The position numbers and the translations under genes were made by a program. From Agromyces bracchium (GTDB lineage: Bacteria; Actinomycetota; Actinomycetes; Actinomycetales; Microbacteriaceae), in the NCBI RefSeq assembly GCF_009709675.1, contig NZ_WMLB01000018.1, forward strand, positions 47,857-111,856: a DNA stretch of 64,000 nt, read 5' to 3'. The notes under the pieces were generated by a model. It ran no database searches. It was not told where the DNA came from and worked only from the letters and a program-made list of their open reading frames with translations. Below, one piece after another: positions 43,773-52,387 of this stretch. Numbering within the stretch: the stretch's first letter is position 1; the number at the start of each line of letters is the position of its first letter.

Positions 43773-45101
43773 GTGCCCGACGCAACCACCTGGGAGACCG
43801 TGATGGTCTTCGCGATCGCGCTCGTCATCGCGATCGTCGCGACCTTCGTGATCTCGGCGATCGCCTCGATCATCGTGCGCGCCGTCGCGCGCCGTCGCGA
43901 CTGGGCGGGCATCCTGATCCGTCGCGCCAGGTGGCCGTTCCGCACCGTGCTGCTCGTCGGCGGCACGTGGATCGCGATCGCTCTGGCGTTCCCCGATGCG
44001 GGTTGGCGGCCGCCGGTCGACCACGCGTTCCTCATCGGCATGATCGCGGCGGGCGCGTGGCTCGTCGCGCAACTGTTCCTGTTCCTCGCCGACCTGGGCG
44101 TGAGCCGGTACCGCATGGATGTCGCCGACAACCGGGTCGCGCGCCGCGTGCACACGCAGTTCCAGATCGTGCGCCGACTCGTGGTCGTCGTCATCGTGAT
44201 CCTCGCGGTGGGCGCCATCCTGCTCACCTTCCCCGGCGTGCGTGCCGTGGGTGCCAGCGTGCTCGCCTCCGCCGGAATCGCCTCGATCGTCGCCGGCCTC
44301 GCGGCGCAGTCGGTGCTCGCGAACATGTTCGCCGGCATCCAGATCGCGTTCAGCGAGGCGATCCGCGTCGACGACGTCGTGGTCGTCGAGGGCGAGTGGG
44401 GCCGTATCCGCGAGATCACGCTCACCTACGTCGTGGTCGTCACCTGGGACGAGCGGACCGTGGTGCTGCCCTGCACGTACTTCACGACCAAGCCGTTCCA
44501 GAACTGGACCAAGTACGGCAGCGCGCTGATCGGCTCCGTCGAGCTCGACGTCGACTGGCGCATCTCGACCGACGCGATGCGCGAGGAGCTCGACCGGATC
44601 CTCGAGGGCGAGGAGCTCTTCGATGGGCGCACGAAGGTGCTGCAGGTCACCGAGGCCACGGGCGGGCTCGTGCGCGTCCGGGTGCTCGTGAGCGCGGCCG
44701 ATTCGGCGGCGCTCTGGGACCTCCGCTGCCTCGTGCGCGAGGACCTCGTGGAGTGGATCAGGGAGCAGGATGCGGGGGCGCTGCCGCAGCAGCGCGTCCT
44801 CGTCGGTGCGGAGCCGGCCGATCGGACCGAGGCGATCGAGCGCGCCGTGCAGCGCGGGGCGACGGATGCCGCGGCCGAGCCGGATCGACCGGTCGGCGAG
44901 GCGCCGGAGTCGAGGCCCGCGACGGGCTCCATGCCGCGCGCCGGGCTCTTCTCCGGGACGGCGGACGGCGAGCAGCGGGCGTCGGAGTTCACGCAGGCGA
45001 TCCCGGTGCAGCGCGCGGACGAGGGCGACGCCGGGGCGGATGGGGCCGACGAGGACCGCGGCGCCGAACGGCCGGCCGAGCCGGACGAGCGGGCGCGCTG
45101 A
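43773..45101 (+). CDS. Mechanosensitive ion channel of the MscS family
   Basis: 442 residues. Helices: VMVFAIALVIAIVATFVISAI, FRTVLLVGGTWIAIALAF, FLIGMIAAGAWLVAQLFLFLA, LVVVVIVILAVGAILLTF, then the pore helix AVGASVLASAGIASIVAGLAAQSVLANMFAGIQIAF. The beta domain follows (IRVDDVVVVEGEWGRIREITLTYVVV), with the conserved FTTKPFQNWTK, and a C-terminal Asp/Glu/Pro-rich tail of about 90 residues. Such channels release solutes on osmotic downshock. GTG start with GGAGGGAG before it. Confidence 0.95.
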   Translation: MPDATTWETVMVFAIALVIAIVATFVISAIASIIVRAVARRRDWAGILIRRARWPFRTVLLVGGTWIAIALAFPDAGWRPPVDHAFLIGMIAAGAWLVAQLFLFLADLGVSRYRMDVADNRVARRVHTQFQIVRRLVVVVIVILAVGAILLTFPGVRAVGASVLASAGIASIVAGLAAQSVLANMFAGIQIAFSEAIRVDDVVVVEGEWGRIREITLTYVVVVTWDERTVVLPCTYFTTKPFQNWTKYGSALIGSVELDVDWRISTDAMREELDRILEGEELFDGRTKVLQVTEATGGLVRVRVLVSAADSAALWDLRCLVREDLVEWIREQDAGALPQQRVLVGAEPADRTEAIERAVQRGATDAAAEPDRPVGEAPESRPATGSMPRAGLFSGTADGEQRASEFTQAIPVQRADEGDAGADGADEDRGAERPAEPDERAR

Positions 45102-45193
45102 CGCCGGTGCCGCGCGCCGGAGGCGGGCGGGCGCTGAGCGCCGGACGCCGGACGATCGGTGCGGACCGGCCGCGAACCGAGGACGGGTGTCCC

Positions 45194-45223
45194 TTGATGA
45201 GCGGAGGCGATCCTCCGTAGGCT
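45194..45223 (+). promoter_or_regulatory. Promoter of the M14 peptidase gene with palindrome in the spacer
   Basis: TTGATG (45194-45199), 18 bases, TAGGCT (45218-45223). The spacer holds CGGAGGCGATCCTCCG (45202-45217), arms of six, which looks like a repressor site. The leader of about 85 bases contains a small hairpin (GTGCCG and CGGCAC). Confidence 0.6.
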
Positions 45224-45313
45224 CACAGCACGCTCATGGGAAAGCCTCTTCCGGGTGATCCCCGGAGCCCGTGCCGCCTTCACCGGCACGTCGCACTCAC
45301 AGGGGAGTACTCG

Positions 45314-46459
45314 ATGTCCACAGGCCCGACGCCGACGCACCACCGATCCCGAACCGCGACCTTCGCCGCGGCCGCAGCGCTCGCGGTGGCCGCACCACTC
45401 GTCGCCGCCGCTCCGGCGGTGGCCGACCCGAACTTCCCCTCCACCGAGGGGAACACCAGCACGGCGAGCATCGCGACCTACGACGACCTCATCGCCGAGC
45501 TCCAGAAGCTCGAGGACACCGCACGCTTCGGCGTCGACGTCCAGACACTCGCCGAGGTCGGCACCGCCGTCTCGACCTCCGAGTCGGGTCGCGACCTCTA
45601 CGTCGCCACCGTCGGCGACGGTCCCGAGTCCGTCTGGCTGCAGGGCCGCATCCACGGCAACGAGCCCTACGGAACCGAGTCCCTTCTCGCCGTCCTCAAG
45701 GAGCTCGGCACCAACGGCTCGCCCGACTGGACGCTGCTGCGCGACACGTACACCTTCCACGTGATCCCGATGTACAACCCCGACGGGTCGGAGCTGAACA
45801 TCCGCCACACGATCCTGCAGGACGGCTCGGACACCCGGATCGACCTGAACCGCGACTGGGGCGAGGGCAAGTTCGCGGCCGCCGAGTCGGAGGCGTTCTA
45901 CGAGTACTGGACGATGGTCGACCCGGCCTTCGCGGTCGACATCCACCACCAGGGCCTGAAGCGCGAGTACGGCACGGGCGACGACGTCACCCTGTCGCTC
46001 GGCATCTCGCTCGCGCCCGGCGGTCCGACGCTCCCGGGCGTCGAGGGCGGCGCGTACGACGTGCTCACCCGGCAGATGCACGTGCACGTCTACGACGAGC
46101 TCGCGAAGTACGGGTACGTCAACATGGACCGCTACCAGGTCGGCGGCAGCCTCGAGATCGACATCAAGGGCGGGGTCGTCTCGGCGATGATGCTCGGCCT
46201 CGACCACGACGGGCTGAACCCCGAGGGGCACAGCAACCCGGCCATCTTCTTCGAGACGAGCGGCAACACGAGCGACGGCAGCCTCGGCCAGAAGGCGCGC
46301 GGCAAGTCGATCAAGCAGAACGTGCTCGCGCTGCAGGAACTCCTGACCGGCATGGCGACCGGCGAGGTGCAGCAGGAGGACCCCGCGCGCTGGGAGGAGA
46401 TCCCGCACGCGCCGGTCACCGGCTACCAGACGGACACCGGGGTCATCCCCGTTCCGTAG
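45314..46459 (+). CDS. Secreted M14-family zinc carboxypeptidase
   Basis: 381 residues. Signal peptide 1-37 (SRTATFAAAAALAVAAPLVAAAPAVA). Zinc ligands H114 and E117 in GRIHGNEPYG and a His in DIHHQG (211-212); DLNRDWG binds the substrate carboxylate; the general base is E314 in FFETSGN. It removes C-terminal residues from peptides or trims peptidoglycan stems outside the cell. This ATG, with GGGGAG before it, was preferred over an in-frame ATG at 45236 because it gives a normal signal peptide. Own promoter; ended by the hairpin at 46470. Confidence 0.94.
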   Translation: MSTGPTPTHHRSRTATFAAAAALAVAAPLVAAAPAVADPNFPSTEGNTSTASIATYDDLIAELQKLEDTARFGVDVQTLAEVGTAVSTSESGRDLYVATVGDGPESVWLQGRIHGNEPYGTESLLAVLKELGTNGSPDWTLLRDTYTFHVIPMYNPDGSELNIRHTILQDGSDTRIDLNRDWGEGKFAAAESEAFYEYWTMVDPAFAVDIHHQGLKREYGTGDDVTLSLGISLAPGGPTLPGVEGGAYDVLTRQMHVHVYDELAKYGYVNMDRYQVGGSLEIDIKGGVVSAMMLGLDHDGLNPEGHSNPAIFFETSGNTSDGSLGQKARGKSIKQNVLALQELLTGMATGEVQQEDPARWEEIPHAPVTGYQTDTGVIPVP

Positions 46460-46469
46460 GCCGCAACGA

Positions 46470-46504
46470 CGAGGGCCGGGCCGCCGCGTGCGGCTCGGCC
46501 CTCG
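46470..46504. terminator. Bidirectional terminator
   Basis: CGAGGGCCGGGCCGC pairs with GCGGCTCGGCCCTCG (14 of 15 positions) around a short loop, between the M14 peptidase gene and the converging gene at 46523. Confidence 0.75.
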
Positions 46505-46522
46505 CCGTGCCCGGGAGTCGGG

Positions 46523-47011
46523 TCAGAACGACTGGGCCGTGCCCGAGTCGGCGTCGGCGTCGCCGTCCTGGTCCTCGAGACCCGGGCGCTCGCCGGGTTC
46601 GCCGAAGCCGGGTCGGCCGCCTCCCGGGGCGAAGCCGTCCCGGTCGCCGCCGAAGCCCGGGCCCGCCGGGACCCCGGTCTGGCCGCCCACCACGCCGTTG
46701 AAGAGCGCGGCGGCGTTGCCGGCGACGAAGCCCGCGCCGAAGAAGACGAGGGCCGCGACGAGGGCGCCGACGACGACGACCCAGACGCGGCGGTACCACG
46801 GCGTGGGTTCGGAGACGGGAGCCGGCCCGCCGTGGGCGGGCGGTGCGGCCGCCGCGGGGTGGGCCGGCGAGGCGGGCTGGAACGGGGGAGGCGTCTGCGA
46901 CGCGGGAGGCGTCTGCGCCGTCGGCGACAGCGGCTCGGTCGGGGCGGTGGCGGGAGCGTCCGGCGTCGTCGCCGACTCGTCCGCGTCCGTCGTCGTGGTC
47001 TGCGAGGTCAT
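46523..47011 (-). CDS. Single-pass membrane protein with Pro/Thr-rich head and Gly/Asp-rich tail
   Basis: 162 residues: a cytoplasmic head of about 85 residues low in charge and rich in Pro, Ala and Thr, one membrane helix (VWVVVVGALVAALVFFGAGFVAG), and an outer tail with repeated Gly-Pro-Gly-Phe and Pro-Gly-Phe-Gly motifs ending in an Asp cluster. The composition suggests a disordered surface protein. A GAAGGA ribosome-binding site precedes ATG. Divergent from the Fur-family gene. No known family seen. Confidence 0.8.
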   Translation of the reverse strand: MTSQTTTTDADESATTPDAPATAPTEPLSPTAQTPPASQTPPPFQPASPAHPAAAAPPAHGGPAPVSEPTPWYRRVWVVVVGALVAALVFFGAGFVAGNAAALFNGVVGGQTGVPAGPGFGGDRDGFAPGGGRPGFGEPGERPGLEDQDGDADADSGTAQSF

Positions 47012-47138
47012 GATCGGTCCTTCGGGCTGGCTCGGGCGGTGCGGGCGCACCGGCCCTGTCCCCCATGCTTCGACGTGAGGCTATGCGCGGGCTTTGGCGC
47101 AGCCCGGCGTGCGCCGCGAACCACGACGCCGTGGTCGA

Positions 47139-47173
47139 AGTTGTTTTGAATCACTCAAAACAACTGCTACGGT
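47139..47173 (+). promoter_or_regulatory. Per/Fur-type operator and promoter of the Fur-family gene
   Basis: AGTTGTTTTGA (47139-47149), five bases, TCAAAACAACT (47155-47165): a perfect 11-base-arm palindrome, very AT-rich for this genome. It covers a TTGAAT -35 (47146-47151); TACGGT (47168-47173) is the -10, six bases before the ATG. This is the expected autoregulatory site of a FurA/PerR-type repressor. Confidence 0.85.
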
Positions 47174-47179
47174 GGGGGC

Positions 47180-47620
47180 ATGACGACCGAGACCCACCGC
47201 GACGACGCCGCAGCGCGCCTCCGCGCCGCGGGCCTCAAGGTGACCGCGCCGCGCCTCGCGGTGCTCGACGCCGTCAGCGGCCACGGGCACCTCGACGCCG
47301 ACGCCGTGCTCGCCCGTGTCACCGGCACGCTCCACGGCACCTCGCTGCAGTCGGTCTACAACGTGCTCGGCGCGCTCACCGACGCCGGACTGCTGCGCCG
47401 CATCGAGCCCGCCGAGTCGCCCGCGCTCTACGAGAGCCGCACGGGCGACAACCACCACCACGTCGTCTGCACGAGGTGCCACGCCGTGGCCGACGTCGAC
47501 TGCGTGGTGGGCGAGCCGCCCTGCCTCGCACCCTCCGACGCCGCCGGTTTCGCCATCCACACCGCCGAGGTCACCTTCTGGGGCCTCTGCGCCGACTGCC
47601 AGCGGGAGCTCGCCGGCTAG
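47180..47620 (+). CDS. Fur-family transcriptional regulator (FurA/PerR/CatR type)
   Basis: 146 residues. Winged helix about 10-85 (AAGLKVTAPRLAVLDAV, SVYNVLGALTDAGLLRRIE), then the dimerisation domain with HHHVVCTRCHAV and a C-terminal CADC, the structural zinc site, and metal-binding histidines in GDNHHH. Lying directly upstream of catalase and behind an AT-rich palindrome, it is most likely a peroxide-sensing repressor of itself and catalase, as with actinobacterial FurA-KatG and CatR-CatA. Confidence 0.94.
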   Translation: MTTETHRDDAAARLRAAGLKVTAPRLAVLDAVSGHGHLDADAVLARVTGTLHGTSLQSVYNVLGALTDAGLLRRIEPAESPALYESRTGDNHHHVVCTRCHAVADVDCVVGEPPCLAPSDAAGFAIHTAEVTFWGLCADCQRELAG

Positions 47621-47746
47621 CCCGGAGGCATCCGCTCGCCCAGGCGCGCTCGCGCGCCGACCGCCCGACCGGGGCGGTGCTCGTCGTGCCCGCACGTCGT
47701 GCTCCGCCGCGCCGCGGCATCCACCCACCGAGAAGAGAAGGACGAC

Positions 47747-49291
47747 ATGTCGAACCCCACGACCCCGCCCGTGACGACCGCCCAGGCAGTGACGACGACG
47801 CAGACCGGCACGCCGGTCGCCAGCGACGCGCACTCGCTCACGGTCGGCGCCGACGGCGCCACGGTGCTGCACGACCGGTACCTCGTCGAGAAGCTCGCCC
47901 AGTTCAACCGCGAGCGCATCCCCGAGCGCATCGTCCACGCCAAGGGCGGCGGCGCATTCGGCCGCTTCGAGGTGACGGCGGATGTCTCGGCGTACACGCG
48001 CGCCGCGGTCTTCCAGCCCGGCGCCGAGTCCGAGACGCTGCTGCGCTTCTCGTCGGTCGCGGGCGAGCAGGGCTCGCCCGACACGTGGCGCGACGTGCGC
48101 GGCTTCTCGCTGAAGTTCTACACGACCGAGGGCAACTACGACATCGTCGGCAACAACACCCCGGTGTTCTTCATCCGCGACGGCGCGAAGTTCCCCGACT
48201 TCATCCACTCGCAGAAGCGACTGCCCGGCTCGGGCCTCCGCGACGCCGACATGCAGTGGGACTTCTGGACGCTCTCGCCCGAGTCGGCGCACCAGGTCAC
48301 CTACCTCATGGGCGACCGCGGCCTGCCGAAGTCGTGGCGCGAGATGCAGGGTTACGGCTCGCACACCTACCAGTGGATCAACGCCGCCGGCGAGAAGTTC
48401 TGGGTCAAGTACCACTTCCGCTCGCAGCAGGGCGACCTGCACCTCGACGCCGAGACCGCCGAGGCCATCGCGGGCGCCGACGCCGACTTCTACCGCCGCG
48501 ACCTGTACGAGGCCATCGAGCGCGGCGACCACCCGAAGTGGGACCTCCACGTGCAGGTCATGCCCTACGAGGACGCCAAGACCTACCGCTTCAACCCCTT
48601 CGACCTCACGAAGGTGTGGCCGCACGCGGACTACCCGCTGATCCCGGTCGGCACGCTGACCCTTGACCGCAACCCGCAGAACTTCTTCGCGGAGATCGAG
48701 CAGGCCGCGTTCTCGCCCGCGAACACGGTCCCGGGCATCGCGATCAGCCCCGACAAGATGCTCATGGCCCGGGTGTTCAGCTACCCCGACGCGCAGCGCT
48801 ACCGCGTCGGCACGAACTACAACCAGCTGCCGGTGAACGCGCCGCGCGCGGCATCCGTGCACAACTACTCGCAGGACGGCGCCGCGCGCTACCACTTCGA
48901 CGCACCGACCGCGCCGGTCTACGCGCCGAACTCGGTCGGCGGCCCGGTGGCGTCGGCGGATGCCGCGGGCGAGGGCGGCTGGGAGGCCGACGGCTCGCTC
49001 GTGCGCACGGCCTACACGCTGCGAGCGGATGACTCCGACTTCGGCCAGGCCGGCACGCTCTACCGCGACGTCTACTCGGCCGAGGCCAAGGCGCGCTTCC
49101 TCGAGACGCTCTCGGGCCAGGCGAACGCCATCACCGTCGACGACATCCGCGAGCGGTTCTTCCAGTACTGGACGAACGTCGATGCCGGACTCGGCACGGC
49201 GCTCCGCGAGGCGTACGCCGCGGGCGTGAACGCCGGCGCGCCGCAGCAGCCCGAGGCCGAGGAGGCAGAAGCCGAGGAGGCCGCGGCCTGA
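47747..49291 (+). CDS. katA: Monofunctional heme catalase
   Basis: 514 residues. Active-site H64 in [13 protein letters not shown]137 in GNNTPVFF and the heme-ligand Y346 in [13 protein letters not shown] are all present, with [11 protein letters not shown] between. Small-subunit type. GAGAAGAGAAGG precedes ATG. It removes hydrogen peroxide and lies 126 bases after the Fur-family gene, so it is probably in its regulon. The C-terminal tail is Glu/Ala-rich. A hairpin at 49390 follows. Confidence 0.96.
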   Translation: MSNPTTPPVTTAQAVTTTQTGTPVASDAHSLTVGADGATVLHDRYLVEKLAQFNRERIPERIVHAKGGGAFGRFEVTADVSAYTRAAVFQPGAESETLLRFSSVAGEQGSPDTWRDVRGFSLKFYTTEGNYDIVGNNTPVFFIRDGAKFPDFIHSQKRLPGSGLRDADMQWDFWTLSPESAHQVTYLMGDRGLPKSWREMQGYGSHTYQWINAAGEKFWVKYHFRSQQGDLHLDAETAEAIAGADADFYRRDLYEAIERGDHPKWDLHVQVMPYEDAKTYRFNPFDLTKVWPHADYPLIPVGTLTLDRNPQNFFAEIEQAAFSPANTVPGIAISPDKMLMARVFSYPDAQRYRVGTNYNQLPVNAPRAASVHNYSQDGAARYHFDAPTAPVYAPNSVGGPVASADAAGEGGWEADGSLVRTAYTLRADDSDFGQAGTLYRDVYSAEAKARFLETLSGQANAITVDDIRERFFQYWTNVDAGLGTALREAYAAGVNAGAPQQPEAEEAEAEEAAA

Positions 49292-49389
49292 GCCGGCCGC
49301 ACTGAGCATCGGCAGGGCGTCCGGGTCGCGTGGCAGCGCGGCTCGGGCGCCGGCCGGACCGGTCGTGCGACCCGCGCGGCCGGAGAAGC

Positions 49390-49419
49390 GCGATGCCGGG
49401 GTGGCAGCCCCGGCATCGC
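49390..49419 (+). terminator. Hairpin after catalase
   Basis: GCGATGCCGGGG and its exact complement around the loop TGGCAG, about 100 bases after the catalase stop and before the small gene at 49457. Terminator or attenuator. Confidence 0.6.
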
Positions 49420-49456
49420 AGGACCCACGTCCACGAACCCCGTTGAAGGACGAACG

Positions 49457-49705
49457 ATGAACCACGGATCCCTCCAAGCCTACGTCGACCACGCCGGGCT
49501 CCCGTCCGCGGCGGGGCCCGCCTCGGCACCGCCCGCCTCGGTGCCCGCAGCGGTGCCCCACCCGCTCGGCGGACAGTACGTGCCGCTCTCGGAGCCGGCC
49601 GTGCCCGGCCGGTACGTGGGCGACGCCGGCGCCGGCGCCCCTGGCTCGTACACCGGCGCCCCGGCCGGCGAACCCGGTCGCTACACCGACGTCGACCTCG
49701 CCTGA
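49457..49705 (+). CDS. Small Gly-x-Tyr repeat protein following catalase
   Basis: 82 residues, no signal peptide or membrane segment. The second half repeats Gly-x-Tyr units: GGQYVPL, PGRYVGD, PGSYTGA and PGRYTDV, spaced 11-15 residues, with proline or alanine between. The coding frame is supported by a GAAGGA ribosome-binding site and by these in-frame repeats. I recall similar short proteins with G-S-Y-V/T repeats in Microbacteriaceae, but their function is unknown to me. Partnership with catalase is only positional. Confidence 0.72.
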   Translation: MNHGSLQAYVDHAGLPSAAGPASAPPASVPAAVPHPLGGQYVPLSEPAVPGRYVGDAGAGAPGSYTGAPAGEPGRYTDVDLA

Positions 49706-49736
49706 CGGAGGGCGACGGCGCGAGGCGTGAGTCGGC

Positions 49737-49804
49737 GAGTTCGCAGGATGAGATGAAGCGGAGCCCTGCTGGGGCCGGGTCCGTGCGTCTCGTCCTGCGA
49801 ACTC
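49737..49804. repeat. Long-arm inverted repeat between convergent genes
   Basis: GAGTTCGCAGGATGAGA (49737-49753) is the inverse of TCTCGTCCTGCGAACTC (49788-49804), 16 of 17 positions, with a 34-base loop. The loop length and TTCnCAGGA core resemble the element at 24568-24621, suggesting a dispersed hairpin family. May also end transcription from both sides. Confidence 0.75.
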
Positions 49805-49813
49805 AGCCGTTCG

Positions 49814-51184
49814 CTACACCGACGTCGCGTCCTCCTGGGCGAGCACGCCGCGGGCGCGATCCGCGAGTCGCGCGAACTCGGCGCGTTCGTGCGGGTCGTA
49901 GTCCGCGGCGGCAACGCTCGCCACGAGGCGATCGAGCTGGTCCTCGAGCACCCGTCGGTGCTCCGGCCGGTTCGCGTGGCGGCCGACGTCGTCGACGAGC
50001 TCGAACAGGCGCGCCGCGACGTCGGGATCGGCCGCGCCGTACCGCCGGACCTGCTGCACGCCGACCTCGACGAGCTCCGCGAACTCGTGGCGTACCGGGA
50101 TGACGCGTGCCGCGCCATCCTCGTCCGCATACGCCGACGGCCCCTCGGGCAGGTCCGCCAGATCGCTCAGGACGGCCGCGATGTGACTCAGGGCGTGCAC
50201 CGCCGTCGTCGGATCGTTGACCCCCGGCGAGAGCGCCTTGGCCGCGATGTCGGCGAGCTGTCGCAGGCCGAAGCCGATGTCCTGCGGTGAGGTCCGCTCG
50301 TAGCCGACGCGGTACGCCTCGACGACCGCGGCCTCGAGCGCGGCGCGATCGGCGCGCGTGCCGTGCTCGGCAGCGGCATCCGACCCGGCCCCTGCGTCCG
50401 GTTCCGGCCACCACTCCGCGACGGGCGTGCCCTCGATGACGCTCGCGCCGATCTGGCGGAGCTCGCGGACGACCGCCGCATGGTCGCGCGCCGCCTCGAC
50501 CAGTGCGTCGCGGTCGATCCCGGTCACGAAGCCCGATCGGCGCGCGAAGACGGGCCGGGCATCGGCGGGGCGCTCGGGCGCGGGCGCCGTCGGCCGGTCG
50601 TCGGCGCCGACGAGGGCGATGGTCCGCGTCGTCTCGCGGTGCACGTCGCGCAGCATCGTCTCGACGCGCAGTCGGCTCGCGAGGTGGGCGAGGAAGAGCA
50701 CGAGCATGACCACGCTCGCGAGAGTGAGCGCGAAGGCGATCGTCACTGCGATCCGCGGCACGGACTCGCCGGTGTCCGACACCGTGCGGAGGACCGTGAG
50801 CGCGTAGGCGAAGGTGCCGAGGAACACCGCGAGCGTGGCGTGCACCATCCGGTCGGAGGAGAAGGTGCGCAGCAGCCGCGGCGAGGCCTGGTTGCTGGCG
50901 AGCTGCAGCGCGACGACGGTGAGCGAGAAGGTCAGTGAGGTCGCGGTGATCAGCGAGCCCGCGATGGTCGTGAGCACGGCGCGCGCGGCGTCGGTGCCGC
51001 CGCTGAAGAGGATCGCCCCGAGCCAGGCCGGGAGGTGCTCGTCGACCGCCGAGTCGAGGATCGGCAGCAGGATCCCGGCGAGGACCGCGGCGATGATCGC
51101 CGCGACCGGAAGCGGCCAGATCCGCGACGAGATCGACTCGGAGAGCGTCGCCCACCAGCGGCGGGTTCCGTCGGACGTCGGCAT
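49814..51184 (-). CDS. DUF2254 membrane protein
   Basis: 456 residues. Four N-terminal membrane helices (PLPVAAIIAAVLAGILLPILD, AVLTTIAGSLITATSLTFSLTVVALQLAS, ATLAVFLGTFAYALTVL, IAVTIAFALTLASVVMLVLFLAHLAS) are followed by a large soluble domain with DIGFGLRQLADIAAKALSPGVNDPTTA, the DUF2254 hallmark. ASNQASPRLLRTF between helices is also conserved. Function unknown. The ATG at 51184 is preferred over a GTG two codons earlier because GGGAGG lies at proper spacing. Confidence 0.92.
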   Translation of the reverse strand: MPTSDGTRRWWATLSESISSRIWPLPVAAIIAAVLAGILLPILDSAVDEHLPAWLGAILFSGGTDAARAVLTTIAGSLITATSLTFSLTVVALQLASNQASPRLLRTFSSDRMVHATLAVFLGTFAYALTVLRTVSDTGESVPRIAVTIAFALTLASVVMLVLFLAHLASRLRVETMLRDVHRETTRTIALVGADDRPTAPAPERPADARPVFARRSGFVTGIDRDALVEAARDHAAVVRELRQIGASVIEGTPVAEWWPEPDAGAGSDAAAEHGTRADRAALEAAVVEAYRVGYERTSPQDIGFGLRQLADIAAKALSPGVNDPTTAVHALSHIAAVLSDLADLPEGPSAYADEDGAARVIPVRHEFAELVEVGVQQVRRYGAADPDVAARLFELVDDVGRHANRPEHRRVLEDQLDRLVASVAAADYDPHERAEFARLADRARGVLAQEDATSV

Positions 51185-51261
51185 CGGCACCTCCCGCGCG
51201 TCAGCCTAGGGGAGGAGGGCGACGCGGCGAGAGGCCTTGACGCGGTGCGACCGAGCCGCTG

Positions 51262-51960
51262 CTACGCCTCGACGAGGGTGCGGCGGATGACGCTCGTGAA
51301 GAAGCCCAACCCGTCGACACCCGACCGCATCGCGGCCGCGGTGTCGGGGCCGAAGCCCGGCTCGACCGCGTGCTCGGGGTGCGGCATGAGGCCGACCACG
51401 TTGCCGGCCGCGTTCGTGATGCCCGCGATGTCGCGCAGCGACCCGTTGGGGTTGACGCCCACGTAGCGGAACGCCACGCGACCCTCGCCCTCGAGGCGGT
51501 CGAGCGTCTCCTCGGAGGCGATGAACCCGCCCTCGCCGTTCTTCAGCGGGATGACGATCTCCTGCCCCGCCTCGAAGTCGGAGGTCCACGCGGTCGACGC
51601 GTTCTCGACGCGGAGGACCTGGTCGCGGCAGATGAACGAGCCGTGGTCGTTGCGGATCAGGCCGCCCTCGAGCAGGTGCGCTTCGGCCAGCATCTGGAAG
51701 CCGTTGCAGATGCCGAGGACCGGCAGGCCCTTGTTCGCGGCCTCGACGACCTCGGTCATGATCGGGCTGAGCGAGGCGATCGCGCCGCACCGCAGGTAGT
51801 CGCCGTAGCTGAAGCCGCCCGGCAGGATCAGGGCGTCGACGCCCTCGAGGTCGTGCGAGCCGTGCCACAGCGCGACGGGCTCGCCGCCGGCGAGGCGCAC
51901 CGCGCGCTGCGCGTCGCGGTCGTCGAGCGAGCCGGGGAAGGTGATGACGCCGATGCGCAT
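51262..51960 (-). CDS. purQ: Phosphoribosylformylglycinamidine synthase subunit PurQ (glutaminase)
   Basis: 232 residues, class I glutamine amidotransferase. The catalytic Cys is in GICNGFQML, the His-Glu pair in [15 protein letters not shown], and the N-terminus [17 protein letters not shown] is typical. It releases ammonia from glutamine for PurL. purS lies 17 bases upstream on the same strand, so they form an operon; purL itself is at 22-24 kb. Confidence 0.97.
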   Translation of the reverse strand: MRIGVITFPGSLDDRDAQRAVRLAGGEPVALWHGSHDLEGVDALILPGGFSYGDYLRCGAIASLSPIMTEVVEAANKGLPVLGICNGFQMLAEAHLLEGGLIRNDHGSFICRDQVLRVENASTAWTSDFEAGQEIVIPLKNGEGGFIASEETLDRLEGEGRVAFRYVGVNPNGSLRDIAGITNAAGNVVGLMPHPEHAVEPGFGPDTAAAMRSGVDGLGFFTSVIRRTLVEA

Positions 51961-51977
51961 GCGTGGATTCCCCGGTC

Positions 51978-52298
51978 TCAGTGGGTCTCGCCCGCGGGCG
52001 CGTCGTAGCCGTCGTGGTGCTCGGCGGCCTCGCCGGCCAGCTCGATGTTGGACTGCTCGTAGTGGATGCCCACGACGTCTTCGATGACGGAGTTGGAGAG
52101 CACGTGCTCTGCGAGGGCTGCGACCTCGGCCCGGACGGCGTCGTCGATCGGACCCTCGACGGTCAGCTCGAAGCGCTTGCCGACCCGGACCCCGCTGATC
52201 GACTCGTGCCCGGTGCGGGAGAGCGCGCCGGCGACGGCCTTCCCCTGCGGGTCGAGCAGTTCGGCCTTGGGCATCACTTCGACGACGATGGTGGGCAC
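51978..52298 (-). CDS. purS: Phosphoribosylformylglycinamidine synthase subunit PurS
   Basis: 106 residues; the family core is about 80. [26 protein letters not shown] and [14 protein letters not shown] define PurS, which bridges PurL and PurQ. The extra C-terminal stretch is His/Glu-rich ([17 protein letters not shown]). GTG start with GGAGAA before it. Operon with purQ. Confidence 0.96.
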   Translation of the reverse strand: MPTIVVEVMPKAELLDPQGKAVAGALSRTGHESISGVRVGKRFELTVEGPIDDAVRAEVAALAEHVLSNSVIEDVVGIHYEQSNIELAGEAAEHHDGYDAPAGETH

Positions 52299-52375
52299 CG
52301 CGGTTCTCCGTTCGGTGTCGAGGGGTGGATGCCGTCGATTCTATCCGCCGCGCGGGTGTGGATCGTCGTCGGCCG

Positions 52376-52381
52376 TAGACT
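52376..52381 (+). promoter_or_regulatory. -10 box (leaderless type)
   Basis: TAGACT six bases before GTG 52388, divergent from purS. Confidence 0.45.
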
Positions 52382-52387
52382 GCGGCC

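Noticed and set aside
45236..45313. Upstream ATG start for the M14 peptidase
   Set aside because: It lies only about six bases after the expected transcription start and would put 26 extra residues before a normal signal peptide; the ATG at 45314 has a good ribosome-binding site.
45224..45313. Possible riboswitch in the leader of the M14 peptidase gene
   Set aside because: Only one short hairpin is visible and I could not match it to ydaO or any other known class.
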